Shown: positions 1 through 11,111 of the stretch, one piece after another | Position numbering within the stretch: the stretch's first letter is position 1 | How the letters are laid out: every line of letters begins with the position of its first letter | Source: Basidiobolus meristosporus CBS 931.73 | Lineage: Eukaryota; Basidiobolomycota; Basidiobolomycetes; Basidiobolales; Basidiobolaceae | Assembly: GCA_002104905.1 (NCBI GenBank) | Contig: MCFE01000480.1 | Coordinates: forward strand, 1 to 64,000 | Reading direction: 5' to 3' | DNA: 64,000 nucleotides | Notes under the pieces: model-generated | The model's input: the letters and a program-made list of their open reading frames with translations, nothing else | The model's database searches: none | Told to the model about the DNA's origin: nothing | Made by a program: the position numbers and the translations under genes

Positions 1-575
1 TGTTCCACTTCTTCGCTTCCTCTCTGGGAAACTTGGTAACTCTTGAGTTTTGTGGAGATTGGTTTACTTCAGCCCTAACAAACTCCCTTGTGCTGCTTAG
101 GGGCCTACAAGGGCAAGACACCCGATGAGGATTGGTTCATCGACGCAGTGTCTGATTTTGTGATTGACTGGCGCTCAAGCTGGGCCGCAGTATTTTTGAA
201 CCAAAAGGACAAGGCACAATATATTGAAAAGGAGCGGCCCAATAATGTGCAAGTGGTTGAAACATTGCTCGGAAGGCACGGTGGCCCTTACTACCTAAAG
301 GATAACGTAAGTTCGTCATATAATCATAGGGCCCCCCTGACATCTGACTTACCTCCTCCCATGTTCGTAGTTCACCTATGCAGATATTCTGGTCTACCAG
401 ATTCTACATGACGAGGGGCTGCTGAACCAACTTCAGGTAATCTGTGAGCCTCCTTCTTACCACAAGATAGTTGTTGATTCCCCTTTCCTCCCAGAAATAC
501 CCCAATCTTTCCCGGCTAAAGACAGCGGTCGAATCACGGCCACGCCTTGCTGAGTACTTCTCCAAACGGGAGTGA
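1..575 (+). CDS. Glutathione S-transferase, 3' part (5' end outside window)
   Basis: Cytosolic GST fold, probably conjugating glutathione to electrophiles. Four exons can be read: 1-35, 101-306, 371-436 and 495-575. Introns 36-100, 307-370 and 437-494 all have GT..AG ends and keep the frame. The product reads through RFLSGKLGAYKGKTPDEDW, then FVIDWRSSW, then YADILVYQIL, and ends in SRPRLAEYFSKRE followed by TGA at 573-575. This is the C-terminal helical domain of fungal sigma-like GSTs, where a tyrosine/aspartate pair (YAD) opens the helix after the linker and the last helix ends near RPRLAEYF. The thioredoxin-like glutathione-binding N-terminal domain lies upstream of position 1, so substrate class cannot be judged. 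The exon structure is inferred from splice signals and family similarity. Confidence 0.8.
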
Positions 576-3012
576 GTTTGTGGAATACATGCTGGGGACG
601 CATCTATCTGTGAGCTACTCGATATGCTGTTGCAATGAATCCTGCGCAAAATGATGTGAATAAACCAGAACCGTTTAGTGCGACATTGAAGACGCTGGCA
701 GGCTCGGTAGCACACAGGCCCTAAGCCCACATTCAGCTAACCCTAATCCTGGATGGCTGTATAGGCTAACATCTTGAGCGTATGGTTTCTGGTATACGAG
801 AATGAAATGGGGTGAATCTAAATCAATATTGACTGCCGCATACCAGGGTTTTGGGACTACATGGAAATACCCCTGTTCTCACCATTTGACAATAGCTGGG
901 TGTCAGTAGACATGTGCATCCAAATACGTTGCAGATAACCTTAAGTGGGATATACAGACCTGGCTAGGCATTGGGTCCTGATTCTCTTTTACTTCAGCAG
1001 AGAGGACTTTTACTTGCGGTGGTAGTTGGGGAGGTAGTTTGGCTCTTGCAGTTAGGACAGAATACAGCATATGCTGGGAGGGCACATCAATTGTTTGCAC
1101 AAATACTCTGTAGGAGCCAACTTCCTGTTGAAGTTTGGCATTGATAGGTTTTGTTCTTCACAGTAATAAGAGGCGCCACTGTTTTGATTACATGGCACCA
1201 ATAGTACACCAAAGAGAGCACCGATGCTTGAAAGTACAATAGCAGCGAAAGTGTCGAAGAAGCGCGCTTGATCTTGGTTAGAAGGATTTATGACAGGACC
1301 TTACTGAGTACTTGCATTAGCTTTGCTTGGGTATTTATAACACCGGCTCGGATGGCTCTTACTGTCACCGCCTGTTTTATTCTTGGGATATGACTCTAAA
1401 TTAACTTTCTCAACAGGTGAATCTTATGTGACGATCAAGAGCGCCGGACAAACTTTGCACTACACTGATGCACACTATCCCTGTCTGGACTAGCCGAAGA
1501 TTGCAGAGTGCCTCCAATAATAGAGCGTACTTGCAAGGTTTTTGGGATTCCAACTATTTTCAGTTCGGAGTTGGGTGATGCAGAACTTGGAGGGCTTGCA
1601 AAAAGCCTACATTGTTACTTTCCTTGGTACAGATAGTTAGGGCTACTTTGGCCGGAGAATCGTATTGGCAATAGGCATTATAAAATTAATGCGCACACCC
1701 TACCAACCAGCATGGACTTCATTGAAATGCGATGTGGCATATCATGACGCGTTTTAATGCATACCATGTCTTTGACCCACCAAATCTGAATCTTCCATTA
1801 TTATTAAGTTTAAATTGACGATCTGCACTGTTTATTAACCCATGTGTTTTGGTTGTGTAGCATTGGTAGCGCACTTTGCTAGATAATGAAAGGATTTAAA
1901 GTCGTTTGGGAGCCCTCACCACGCCCCATTCTACTCTCGATAGCAGCTACGAGGTAAGCTGTCGATCCGCTTGCCTTATTCAACCATAAGGTCGGCTGGG
2001 GGCTTTGCCCAATAAGATCGCCCTCTACCGGTTCAGCCACGTACAACTTCAACATCCGCTCGCCAGAGCGGACAACTAGGTGATGGCGTTCCTTTGTATA
2101 GAAGACCCAGTATGAACCATTTACCCAGAAGGCCCGACAAAAAACTTCAGCACTTACTGATCGTTGGTATAAATAGTGAAATGGACTTTCATAAGTGCTG
2201 TAGGCGGCACAGGGCATCCCTTTCGGTCTTCGCGATTGGATGGCATCTGGAATGACTAGCCTGCTGCTGGCTCTGGTGATAGTATAGCAACAATATACCC
2301 ATATTTATGCATTTATCAATGGTAACTAGCATTGATTCCGAGCGGTATCGCTTACTCTACCGTAACATGACAACGCGTTTAACGATTGATGACACAGCAA
2401 GGAGGACTCGTGGAGATGATGTTGGAGTCAATGCAACTTTATTGGTTCAGGACACACGGGTTGCTCCGAATCTTTAGCCACATTGCTAGCATGAATCCCT
2501 TGTCCATATAGCCAGTCGGCGGCGATAGGTCAATAGGATTGTGTCATGCTGAAGTATGGACTACGTGCATGGCTAACCCGCGGAATTTTGAATATCACAG
2601 GATTCCCCGCGCACATAACCAGTCTTGTCCAAAATAACGAAATCAGGCCAATCCCTCTCAGCTGGCCTGAGGTTATCGGATTTACATCGCACTTGATTAG
2701 TGATGCTCGGTATCATAAGGGGACCATGACAATGCATGGTTCGCAAGTGCCCTGACCATGTTCTTGAGCTCCGCCCAAAATAAATTGTAGCAAGTTTGGC
2801 GTGCAGTTACATTGTTGGTTAAATATATCGAGCCAGTCTCACACAAGGTAGACTAATTATGCAAATCCGCAGTCTCTTGATCCTATCTGCTCCGTTCTTA
2901 TTGTAAAGATTTCATATTAAGTAGTAGATGGTGCTGCATGTGACGTTATACGTGTTTCTTGGATGAGACATTTATTCATCGACTTAGCGCACTCCACCAG
3001 ATCCTGAGAGTC
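576..3012. other. Gene-poor stretch, nothing clearly recognised
   Basis: About 2.4 kb between the GST gene and the alternative oxidase promoter. Reading frames are short, use no recognisable motif and lie in both orientations. No tRNA, terminal inverted repeats or tandem repeats were seen. One 112-codon frame on the minus strand (1879-2217) is listed separately with low confidence. Confidence 0.5.
1879..2217 (-). CDS. Hypothetical protein, 112 aa (doubtful)
   Basis: An uninterrupted minus-strand frame starting MPCAAYSTYESPFHYLYQR and ending TTLNPFII. I do not recognise a family. It has no signal peptide or membrane segment; the middle is rich in aromatic and beta-forming residues (FWVNGSYWVFYTKERHHLVV). 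It could be a small gene or a surviving exon of a decayed one. No splice-linked neighbouring exons were found. Length alone is weak evidence in DNA of this composition. Confidence 0.2.
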   Translation of the reverse strand: MPCAAYSTYESPFHYLYQRSVSAEVFCRAFWVNGSYWVFYTKERHHLVVRSGERMLKLYVAEPVEGDLIGQSPQPTLWLNKASGSTAYLVAAIESRMGRGEGSQTTLNPFII

Positions 3013-3019
3013 TATAAAT
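3013..3019 (+). promoter_or_regulatory. TATA box of the alternative oxidase gene
   Basis: TATAAAT lies 43-49 bases before the chosen ATG at 3062, a usual distance in filamentous fungi. It supports that start codon. Confidence 0.5.
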
Positions 3020-3061
3020 GCTGGTTTAGATGCGAATCACTTTAAGAATTTCCATACCATC

Positions 3062-4393
3062 ATGAATGCAAGCAAGCTCTCGCTACTGGCACCAAAGCAT
3101 CCTATTCGTTGTCCATTTGCAACCCGTGCAAACTCCCCTCTACGCCCTCTCTTGCTGCGTTCCACTTTGGCACATTCACGCATGATAAATTTCAAGCCCC
3201 AAGTGGACGAGGACGATATTGTTAATCCCGAAAGGTATACAATACCTTCAGAACTGCTTCAGGATATTCACCCCAAGGCTATTCGCAATGATTTCATATC
3301 TCGAAAGCTTTCTTCGAAAGAGCTTGAAGATTTGGATATCGGTTTGACCAAACACCGAGTTCCCATCACCATAAGTGACAAGGTGGCTCTCTACATTGTC
3401 AAAGCTCTACGTATCCCCTCCGACCTCTTTTTTCGTAAGAAATACCTGCATCGTGCTGTTGTATGTAAAGGAGCTAGATTGTGAGCTTATGCAAGCACTG
3501 AATTTCAATTGCTATAGGCCCTAGAAACGGTGGCTGCGGTACCTGGCATGGTTGGAGGTTAGTTATCCGAAAAACATAGGCCTTGAATATTATTTGACTA
3601 GATCCCTCTTTAGGCGTGATTCGCCACTTGAGAAGTCTCCGTAAAATGGATCATGACGGAGGTAAGATTCCCGGACAGAAGTTTATAGTAAGGAAAGAAT
3701 ACTTATCGCAAGCCCTTAGGCTGGATCACACATTTGCTTCACGAAGCTGAGAATGAGAGGTAATTGGTGGCTTTCAAATATCCTTGAAAGAACCCGCTAT
3801 TCAGCGACGAGCCTTTTCTCATGCCCAGAATGCATCTGCTCACATGGATGAAAGTGTGCCAACCTACTGTACTCGAACGTTTGTTGGTTACAGCAGTACA
3901 GGTTTGCAAATCGGCCACCTTCTTGAAAAGCCTGAACTCATTAGTGTTCTAATAGGGCGTGTTTTTCAACTGCTTCTTCCTCGTTTATCTGTGTACTCCG
4001 AGGACTGCGCATAGGTGATACTTAATTTGATGCTTGTTTGCCAACGATCAGCTCCGCTTATCTGGTTATTTTAGAGTGGTTGGCTACCTCGAGGAGGAGG
4101 CCGTGATCTCATACACTAGATTCCTACAGGAGATAGACAACGGACACATTAAGAACCAACCAGCACCCAGGATCGCCATTGATTATTGGAACTTAACGCA
4201 AGACGCTACTCTCCGAGACGTTGTGCTTGCCGTTCGCGCTGATGAAGCCCTACATAGAGACACGAATCACCACTTCTCAGACCGGATAGTGTTGGACAAG
4301 CAGGATCTCCGCCAGGAGCTTTCGCAGAAAGAAATATCCAAAATCTCTCGAACCAAAATGACTGGTAAAGACGAAGAGATCTTACAGTCCTGA
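3062..4393 (+). CDS. aox: Mitochondrial alternative oxidase, seven exons
   Basis: Ubiquinol oxidase that passes electrons from ubiquinol to oxygen without proton pumping, bound to the matrix face of the inner mitochondrial membrane. Exons: 3062-3460, 3518-3557, 3614-3661, 3720-3759, 3829-3901, 3956-4014, 4075-4393; all introns are GT..AG and the sum is 978 nt (325 aa plus stop). The N-terminus has many Arg/Lys and no acidic residue for about 45 residues, fitting a targeting peptide. All di-iron ligands are present: E136 in [14 protein letters not shown]175/H178 in NERMHLL, E227 in GYLEEEAV, E277/H280 in [12 protein letters not shown]. Six introns is more than usually reported for fungal AOX genes (from memory). 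The C-terminal tail after NHHFSDRI is Lys/Glu-rich and looks divergent. It could be a second, diverged AOX paralogue. Confidence 0.88.
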
Positions 4394-4734
4394 AGGCCTA
4401 GTGAACTGCAGCCCTGATTTTTAGCAAATATCGTTGAAATTTGCAATAATGCATTAATAAAATAAATTTGAAGCAATCTCCACAATTGGAAAGTGATTTT
4501 TAGTAATTTGGGATCGTACTAATCATTTGTTGGAAATGCTCAGGATTTTCCAGAATCAAGCAAGATTAGCCATAACAACCACGGGCTGAGTCAATCCTCA
4601 TACCACTGAAATGCGGATGCGGACTACGCTGAGCGCCGGCTTTTCTTGCAGCATTGATCATTCCAGATCACTTCTGTACCAGTATCATTTGATAAAGAAT
4701 GCTACATTCGTATTCAGGCTAAGGGTTACATTTA

Positions 4735-4925
4735 GTTTCGACTAGACTACCTCGAATCTTTCAGCGTGGTTGAGGAAACAGCCATTGATTTCCAGCATCT
4801 ATACGAGCAGCTTGCCAAGCTTTTTGGTTCATTGCAAAGCTAGGAATCCATCATTGACTAGTTGCGTTGAGTGTTGCGCACTCAGTGCTGAACGAAAGTG
4901 ATATACGGGAACACCACAAGCCGGC
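4735..4925 (+). pseudogene. Possible decayed copy of the last AOX exon
   Basis: About 340 bases past the AOX stop, short stretches follow the last AOX exon in the same order and nearly the same spacing. CTACCTCGA (as in GYLEE) lies near 4748; GGAATCCATCATTGAC near 4846 matches the segment for RIAIDY; and a stretch ending GAACACCAC near 4917 matches the segment for [12 protein letters not shown]. The frame is broken by stops and small deletions. I compared by eye only; similarity is patchy and could be chance. If real, it is a tandem duplicate that has lost function. Confidence 0.3.
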
Positions 4926-5051
4926 ATACTAATACTACCTCAAACAAACGATAGACAGTCTCTGAAAAAACTATTTTATTGAGATAGGATAGCCTCTAAT
5001 TGAGTATACGCCGACCCAAGTTGTTTACAGAAAGCATTTAGTCGTAGCTCC

Positions 5052-5420
5052 TTAGGCAGAAGCAGGAGTTTGCTTCTGAGCTTGAGTACCCTCACGGAAA
5101 CCATTCTTGAAGCGACGTGAGACATCCTTAAGGTATCTCATACGGCCAGTGCCAGTGGTCTTTCTGCGCTTAGCCTTCTGGCCCCAGTTGAAGCTGCGAA
5201 TCTTGGCAGCAGGATAACCGCAAGAAGCGCAAGTCTTCTTTTGGTTGTGGAAAGAGCGCTTACCACAACGACGGCAGAGAGTGTGCGACTTGGTGTGACG
5301 CTTACCAAAACTTTGGGTACCCTTAGTCTACAGATTCAACGAAGCAGCATATTAGTCATCAGTCAGGGCACTCAGAAGCGTCGAGAAGGTCGCAATGAAT
5401 GGATGAAACATACGTACCAT
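5052..5420 (-). CDS. rpl37: 60S ribosomal protein L37 (eL37)
   Basis: Component of the large cytosolic ribosomal subunit. Two exons: the ATG alone (5420-5418) and 5327-5052, joined over intron 5417-5328, which has donor GTACGT and acceptor CTGTAG. The product is 92 aa, the usual length, and starts [19 protein letters not shown]. The zinc-ribbon cysteines are intact (C..C in [11 protein letters not shown] in [10 protein letters not shown]), followed by the basic tail with [18 protein letters not shown] first exon consisting only of the start codon is common in ribosomal protein genes. It is convergent with the AOX gene upstream. Confidence 0.95.
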
Positions 5421-7326
5421 GATGGATGAAAGTAATCAAAACAACCTCAAACGGGCGTGAAAGAGAGGGAATTTTTCAGAGCAAACATTCATTTTATTAC
5501 TCCCCCCAGCGGGACTGGACACTGACCGCCAATGATTGGATCCCATGGATGATCCTCGATTTTTTTTAGCGTCCTTCGTGATATTTTACCGGATCTAGAT
5601 CTCAAAAAAATCCTGCAGATCAAGGTGCGCAAAATCCCTAAATTTCCTCTCCCAAGGCCTCTCTCACAACGTATTGGGGGTTGCTGGGCAGAGGTTTGCC
5701 GCTGAAGAGTCTACGCCCATGCGCCCCAACGACTCCAATGCCCCCACGGTCTCCCTCGAATTTCTCTGGAAGGAACGCACATCAGCAGACACGCGGTATC
5801 CAGTGCTTTTTATCCTGACAAGTGGTTGGTATCGTGCGCCGAGGATATTACAGATAAGCGTTTATCATTCTCCCAAATTTATCCCGCTGATAGCCAAATC
5901 CGGGCGGCCCTGCTGTCTCGTGCAAGCACGCATTTTAGGCTCCCATCGATATTTAAAAGCAGAGTCCGTCCCACCCAGCCACTACACTAGCAGGTCGGCA
6001 ATGCGCATCCCTGTCTAGGATTGTCCAGGTGTCCAACTACCACAACTTGCTGGCCATACTCAATCCACGGCTCAGTATCAAGCCATCACTCAGTTGGTAT
6101 AACCTTGGCCAACCGGAACCTAATCTAGGTTCGGGCCTTTCATATTTCTCCTGTTGTCACCACCAAGCAGGAAGAATAATGCGCTTACTGAGCTCAAGAC
6201 GTCGGTTGTTTATCTTGCTCGCCACGCTTCCCCGTATCATGAAACCTCTTGGGCCCACAAAGACTTTTTCTATCGAATCAACGATAGGATATTTTGATTC
6301 TGATTTGCAAGCTGTCATCGCTGGGAACGCAACAATGGTCACGGGCAAATCAACGATTGTACAGGTTACGAATCTAACCAAGGTTTCACCACATTTGCCC
6401 GCTGCTGATGCGCAACCACCTCAAGGCCATCTGAGGTGAAACACCCAAGCCGGCGGGTAAACCTCAAATGGTTTTGGAGAGTCGGTTATTGCTCCGTGAG
6501 AGATTGCTCCTCTTCCCATCGAGTCTCACCACACGCGTTTAATTGATATTTCTGTGCTAAGCTTTACTCTAACACTACCCCCGACCTGAGAGTCCATGGA
6601 TGGCTGCCTACTTGTTGCCCATCTGAAATATGCTCAAGGGAAAGAATATTCCCGATATCGCGGCTAGTGGAGGCAGCAGAGATTTGCCTTGTGCCAATCC
6701 CAAGCCAGGTCCATATTCCATTTCGATAGCGTCCAGGTGATGCTGCTAAGAATGGCTGGAATACTAGACAGTCACATCGGTAGGGATGTATGTCAACAAG
6801 TTTCCCCCCTAAGTATTCTGGTTTGTATGACATGGCAGCTCCATTTATGCACCTATGCACCATGGACATGCGTAGTTGTCCGACAATCAAGATAAACAGT
6901 TTCGGCATAGATGAACTGCAACATGTCAGCTGATAGAATTCTAGAAGATTCTACGTATGGGAGGTTGAGGCGGTGGTGAGGTGTGAGCACATTGAAACGG
7001 CTTCGCACGAGCTAACATAGTAACAGCTGCGCTCTTTGGAGAAATACAAATAACCACTTGCCCAAGGCTCGCGATGATACCAGCAGTAGTTGGCTGCAAG
7101 ATTCACCATCACTGGAAGTATGTTCTAGTTCAACTGAATGTTCCCGCGTTAACTGCGATTCAATACTGGGCTTGAGGCGGAAGCGCGGGATGGAAACGAG
7201 GGGTTGACGAATAATTCGAAGTTTATATAATACATGGAATAATAGTGATGAATGGAAGTTTGTTCGTAAATAGGAAAGGCACCAGGCGATGTATGGTGAG
7301 GAAAGTACATCTGAGCAGGTAGACGC
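5421..7326. other. Intergenic, no gene recognised
   Basis: About 1.9 kb between the start of rpl37 and the 3' end of CKS1. The first 150 bases should hold the rpl37 promoter. Several open frames of 100-136 codons occur here on both strands (for example 5674-6018, 6029-6439 and 6564-6908), but none shows a known motif, a plausible intron pattern or a credible protein composition. Confidence 0.5.
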
Positions 7327-7764
7327 TTAGCATCTAGGCTTGCCGTTGGGATACTTGAGCTGGTAGTCCTTCTCTCTCTTGAAGAGGAGAATGTGTGGCT
7401 CAGGGGCTAGAAAAGGTTGGTCAGTACGAACGCACCATCATGACAGACAGTAAGTAGCACACACCATGCACCATGTAATGCTCCCAACCAGGGGATTGGG
7501 TCACACCCAGAGCTCTCCATTCCTCCTCGCTCATCAAATGCTTGGGTACGTATTTTACAAGAGCTTTGGGAAGGGTGACATGTCTGAATTCATACTCATC
7601 ATCTGTCACAACAAGTTAGACTTAACGGAAACAAGCTGTGACAAACACCGATATTTACCAGAGTATCTGTCAGAGTAGTAAATCTGGTCCTGATATTTGG
7701 CGATATCCATCTGCTTCTGCTCCTCTTTGCTGCGAGAAAGAGCCTTTTTGCCAGCGTCCAACAT
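7327..7764 (-). CDS. cks1: Cyclin-dependent kinase regulatory subunit CKS1
   Basis: Small adaptor that binds Cdc28/Cdc2-type kinases and phosphorylated substrates at cell-cycle transitions. Exons 7764-7659, 7602-7465 and 7406-7327 give 107 aa. Intron 7658-7603 starts GTAAAT and intron 7464-7407 starts GTGTGT; both end in AG and keep frame. Family signatures: [20 protein letters not shown] (residues about 28-47), [18 protein letters not shown], and the C-terminal strand [12 protein letters not shown]. The tail is [14 protein letters not shown]. The phosphate-binding arginine and [10 protein letters not shown] core are intact. The start was chosen at the first in-frame ATG ([11 protein letters not shown]); a longer N-terminus from an extra 5' exon is possible. 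Confidence 0.93.
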
Positions 7765-8212
7765 GTTTGGTAAACAGAACAACGAAATCTATGTACGAGA
7801 AATGCGAGAGGCTTCGCCCGGGTCAGCAATGGTAAAGGTTGCTAGGAGAAATTTCCTTCATCCAATGCCAGCCTATCGAAACTTATAAACGATCTTGACG
7901 ATTCCCGCTCAGAAAAAAAATCCCCCTTTGTCAAAACAAACACCTGAAAACATAAACAAACCCAATTTGGTTTCTCCATTAAATGTGGATCCGTCTGACG
8001 ATGCCCAATCAATTCCATGGAAGCGCCCTTTGTGCGTCCTTGATGAATGAATATCAAAGGTGTCACGTGTGATACAAGCCATTCTCCATGACGGCCGATG
8101 TCGTTGAAAACGTCCGTTTTGGCTCACACGCTGGACCTAATGCTAATGATTCCGGAGAACAGTTCTCTGGGAGTGTTTTACTGATTGAATGCATATTCGG
8201 GGGAATTGGGTT
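7765..8212. other. Intergenic between CKS1 start and DUF1749 gene end
   Basis: About 450 bases. It should hold the CKS1 promoter and 5' UTR (reading leftward) and the 3' UTR of the hydrolase gene. An A-rich tract at about 7911-7921 is the only compositional feature. Confidence 0.5.
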
Positions 8213-9165
8213 TTAGCCAAGGTGGTCAATAAATCTGCCAACAAATCGCATAAATTCCTGCTGCGCCTGGGGCTGCGAGACAGCATGATCGGCTCCATCG
8301 AGGATCGTTGTCATGGCCAGCTTTGGGCAGGCGGACTGGATCTTCGCCAACAGGCTGGCTTTGTCGATACCATCGTCCATGTACTCGTCCTTGCCAGACA
8401 GTGCTATAGAAATGGGTGTCGCCACTGCCGTGTATATCTGGGCTAGCTCTAGTTCACTTAGATCGCTGGAAAACATGTCGTCGTCACCACTAGGGCGGAG
8501 ACCGGTTAATGCAGGAAAGAGGCAAGAGGGGAGGGAATACCAACCCGTGAGCGGCAAGTGAATGGAAGCGGTATGCGGAGGTTGGCGTGTCCGGATCTAC
8601 CTCACGCGGCATCAGCTCCTCGCCTTTGCCTTGCTGGACTAGTCTGGAGGCATGGTCCAGGTGTTTTTGAAAGTCAGCCACTGCGTGGACCATGTACTCC
8701 CGATCGGATACTGCGCCCTGTAGAATGCAACCAGCAACATGCTCCCTCAATTTACCGTTGGTCACATACCAGATGGCATCCTGGCATCCTATTTCCCAAA
8801 GATGAATATTCAAGTGGAAAGAAGCGGGTGGCAAGCTATTTACCCGTAGAATGACCCAATAGAACAATCTTCTTTTTGCCCTTTTTGTTCACTAGATACT
8901 CAATCAGCTCGTCAATTTCTGAGGCATCTTTACTCAACGAGCTGACGCCATAGCCATGGTATGAGCTGGATAGAAGCACTTGTACCAAAGAATATCCCAA
9001 GCGGTTGACCGTGTCATTCAGAACAGGCAGGTAGGGCACCGCATGAAAGCCATCAGTCAGACCGGCAATGAAAACAACACAGCCAGGAGAGCTTGCGTCC
9101 CCACTCTCGAAACCAACCAAACGACTGGTGGAACTATACTGGAAAAGCGTACCCGACAACTCCAT
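8213..9165 (-). CDS. DUF1749 alpha/beta hydrolase, siderophore-esterase (SidJ) type
   Basis: Three exons, 9165-8844, 8788-8545 and 8489-8213, give 280 aa; introns 8843-8789 and 8544-8490 are GT..AG with matching phases (1 and 2). The nucleophile elbow GHSTGCQD is rebuilt across intron 1, with Ser106 as the likely nucleophile. Other expected parts are FIAGLTDGF (oxyanion region), SSYHGYG, an Asp in ALSGKDEYMDD and a His in DGADHAV. DUF1749 proteins include Aspergillus fumigatus SidJ, which hydrolyses fusarinine-type siderophores inside the cell; other members are uncharacterised. No siderophore synthetase, transporter or iron-regulated neighbour is visible, so the substrate is open. No signal peptide, so probably cytosolic. 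Confidence 0.82.
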
Positions 9166-10352
9166 ATGAAAATGCTAGCTTACGTACCAACTGCAAAGAG
9201 AACACACACCATATTCCCACGAATGACGGGATTTATGATTCCTCGCAATCTGCCGATCCGAAGCCATGGTGCCTAATACGATTAGCTGAGAATTTTACGA
9301 CTGATGCGGCTGCTCGACTGGCCGATATTTGCGACGCTGCTCAGCTGCCCAGACGATTCAATGAGGAAATTGATCGTAGCAGATTCATCGATTAACCAAG
9401 AATTCATCACCCGGCCCTGCGGCGACGGTTATGGGGAACGTTGGCAAGGTGGATCCTCAAGAAGCAAGTGGATAGGCCGCCATGCCTCCAAGCCTTTATA
9501 GACCCTTTTGTCGACAGGGCGAATGGTCGATGGGGCTCACCCGGAGCGAAATTGCGACTGGCCCTTGATTGGATCGACAGCAGGAATGCCAAGAAATCCT
9601 TGGCAGCACACTAAGAATATAATGGCTTTAATGAGAATGGACCGCAACCTCGCGGCCAATCAGGGGTCGGGAAAATACAGAGAGTTCGGGGGTGTCGAGT
9701 ATTGACGATGGAACTGGTGCTGATTTCGTGCGGTATCACGTCAACGGCGGCCATGAGTGGAGTGCTCACTCGTGGTAACTGAAGGGCCTATGGTGATTAA
9801 TCTTGTTTAAGTTAACCATTGAAACGGCGGGAGATTTGTTAGCTGGCCTTCACCGTACTCCGATTGACTGGTTAGCTGAGCCAATGCTAAATCCAGTTGG
9901 CAAAAGTCTTGGCAGATCTTGGCATCGCTTCCCACCCTAGTCAATTTTGACTAGATTCGTTTGCAATACTAACTGATTTAGATAAGACTAGTTGATTGAT
10001 TTGGACTCGTCCCGGGTGATCCATTATTTTCTTGGCTGTAGGTGCCAGTGGAGGCGGATCCCAAACCTTCTCATCCTCCCTTTAAATTGGCCGGCCTCGC
10101 TCTCAGACGGGGTTTTCTCTTGGAACAAGATTGATTTCTGCTAGTATTAAAGAGACGCCGCAAACTCCATTTCTTTTGACACAGTAGCTCAACTTTATCT
10201 AGAACGTAGTGTAGTGAAAGTCATTTCTCAGTAGGATAAGGGTCAAAGCTTTACATATCAACTTATCTACTCATATACATCCTCACTTGTTACGTGCATG
10301 AATCTTCCCGTTTTGCCAAACCACTACCCCACTAGTGTAAGCTACTTCACCG
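9166..10352. other. Divergent intergenic region, no gene recognised
   Basis: About 1.2 kb between two divergent genes (hydrolase on minus, cyclin on plus), so it must carry both promoters. Short open frames on both strands near 9.1-9.7 kb have no recognisable content. No clear TATA box at a convincing distance was seen for either gene. Confidence 0.45.
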
Positions 10353-11111
10353 ATGACCATGGAGCTGAAACAGAAGAGCATAGCGCGCTCAATTGACAGG
10401 AAAAACGAGTTTCTGGATCTTGCCATTGGTAAGTCTCTCGATGGGAGCCGCTTCGTTTGCTCTCCAGGTATACCCACCCCCTAGTCCTCTAACGCTTTAC
10501 CCGATTCTATTTGCGGTGCGAACGCTCTAGACTTTGCCGTGCTAACTCTACACTCGATATGCTCTGAGCCCAATAACCCACTCTCCCTTAAGAAATTCAT
10601 CCGTCAAATGGTCCTTTATTCCGGGACCACCTACTCGACCCTCCTCACCTCGATACTCTATCTATTCCGACTGAACAGCATGAAGAACGAGTTTAACTAT
10701 TTAACCCACTTTCGAACCAACCACCCCGCCGCCCCGGCCATTTCGCGCGCAGCCAGAGTGTTTCTGGCTTCGCTGATCACCGCCCACAAATACTTGCACG
10801 ACCGCACCACCTCTACCAAGGCCTGGTCCAAACTCTCCAACGTCCCGATCGTGCTGCTGAAAACGGATGAGATAGAGTTCTTGAAGACCATCAAGTTTCA
10901 GCTGTTTGTCACGACGTGTACTTTTGAGAAGTGGTCCATTCTTTTACGAAACACCGTGACAAGCAGACCCACCCCAATTGTACCAGCTCCAGTCCAGCCC
11001 AGCCACTCTCATCCTCCCCTAACCAAGTTAACCAAAGCCCATGTGTCGTTCCACCCATACCTAAGGGCCCCAAAGCAAGACTACTACGAAAAGGTCCCCT
11101 CACTATACTAA
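10353..11111 (+). CDS. Pcl-type (Pho85-like) cyclin
   Basis: Cyclin-box protein likely to activate a Pho85/PHOA-type kinase. Exon 10353-10428 joins 10531-11111 across an intron with GTAAGT donor and CTCTAG acceptor; the split codon restores Asp, giving LAI-D-FAVLTLHSICSEPN and 218 aa. The cyclin box shows KFIRQMVLYSGTTYSTLLTS, then RVFLASLITAHKYLHDRTT, the conserved KAWSKLSNV, and DEIEFLKTIKFQLFV. This pattern (R-S-Y-S-T, FLA.L..A.KYL.D, WSK.S) is typical of Pcl5/Pcl-group cyclins. Start chosen at the first in-frame ATG after a TAA (10338-10340); ATG at 10359 is an alternative. The C-terminus is Pro/Ser-rich and probably disordered. Which Pcl it is cannot be told from this alone. Confidence 0.78.

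Noticed and set aside
5674-6439. Two open frames of 114 and 136 codons upstream of rpl37
   Set aside because: No start context, domain, signal peptide or intron support; composition looks like random translation.
8213-9165. Siderophore gene cluster around the SidJ-like hydrolase
   Set aside because: Neighbours are a cell-cycle adaptor and a cyclin; no synthetase, acyltransferase or transporter is present.
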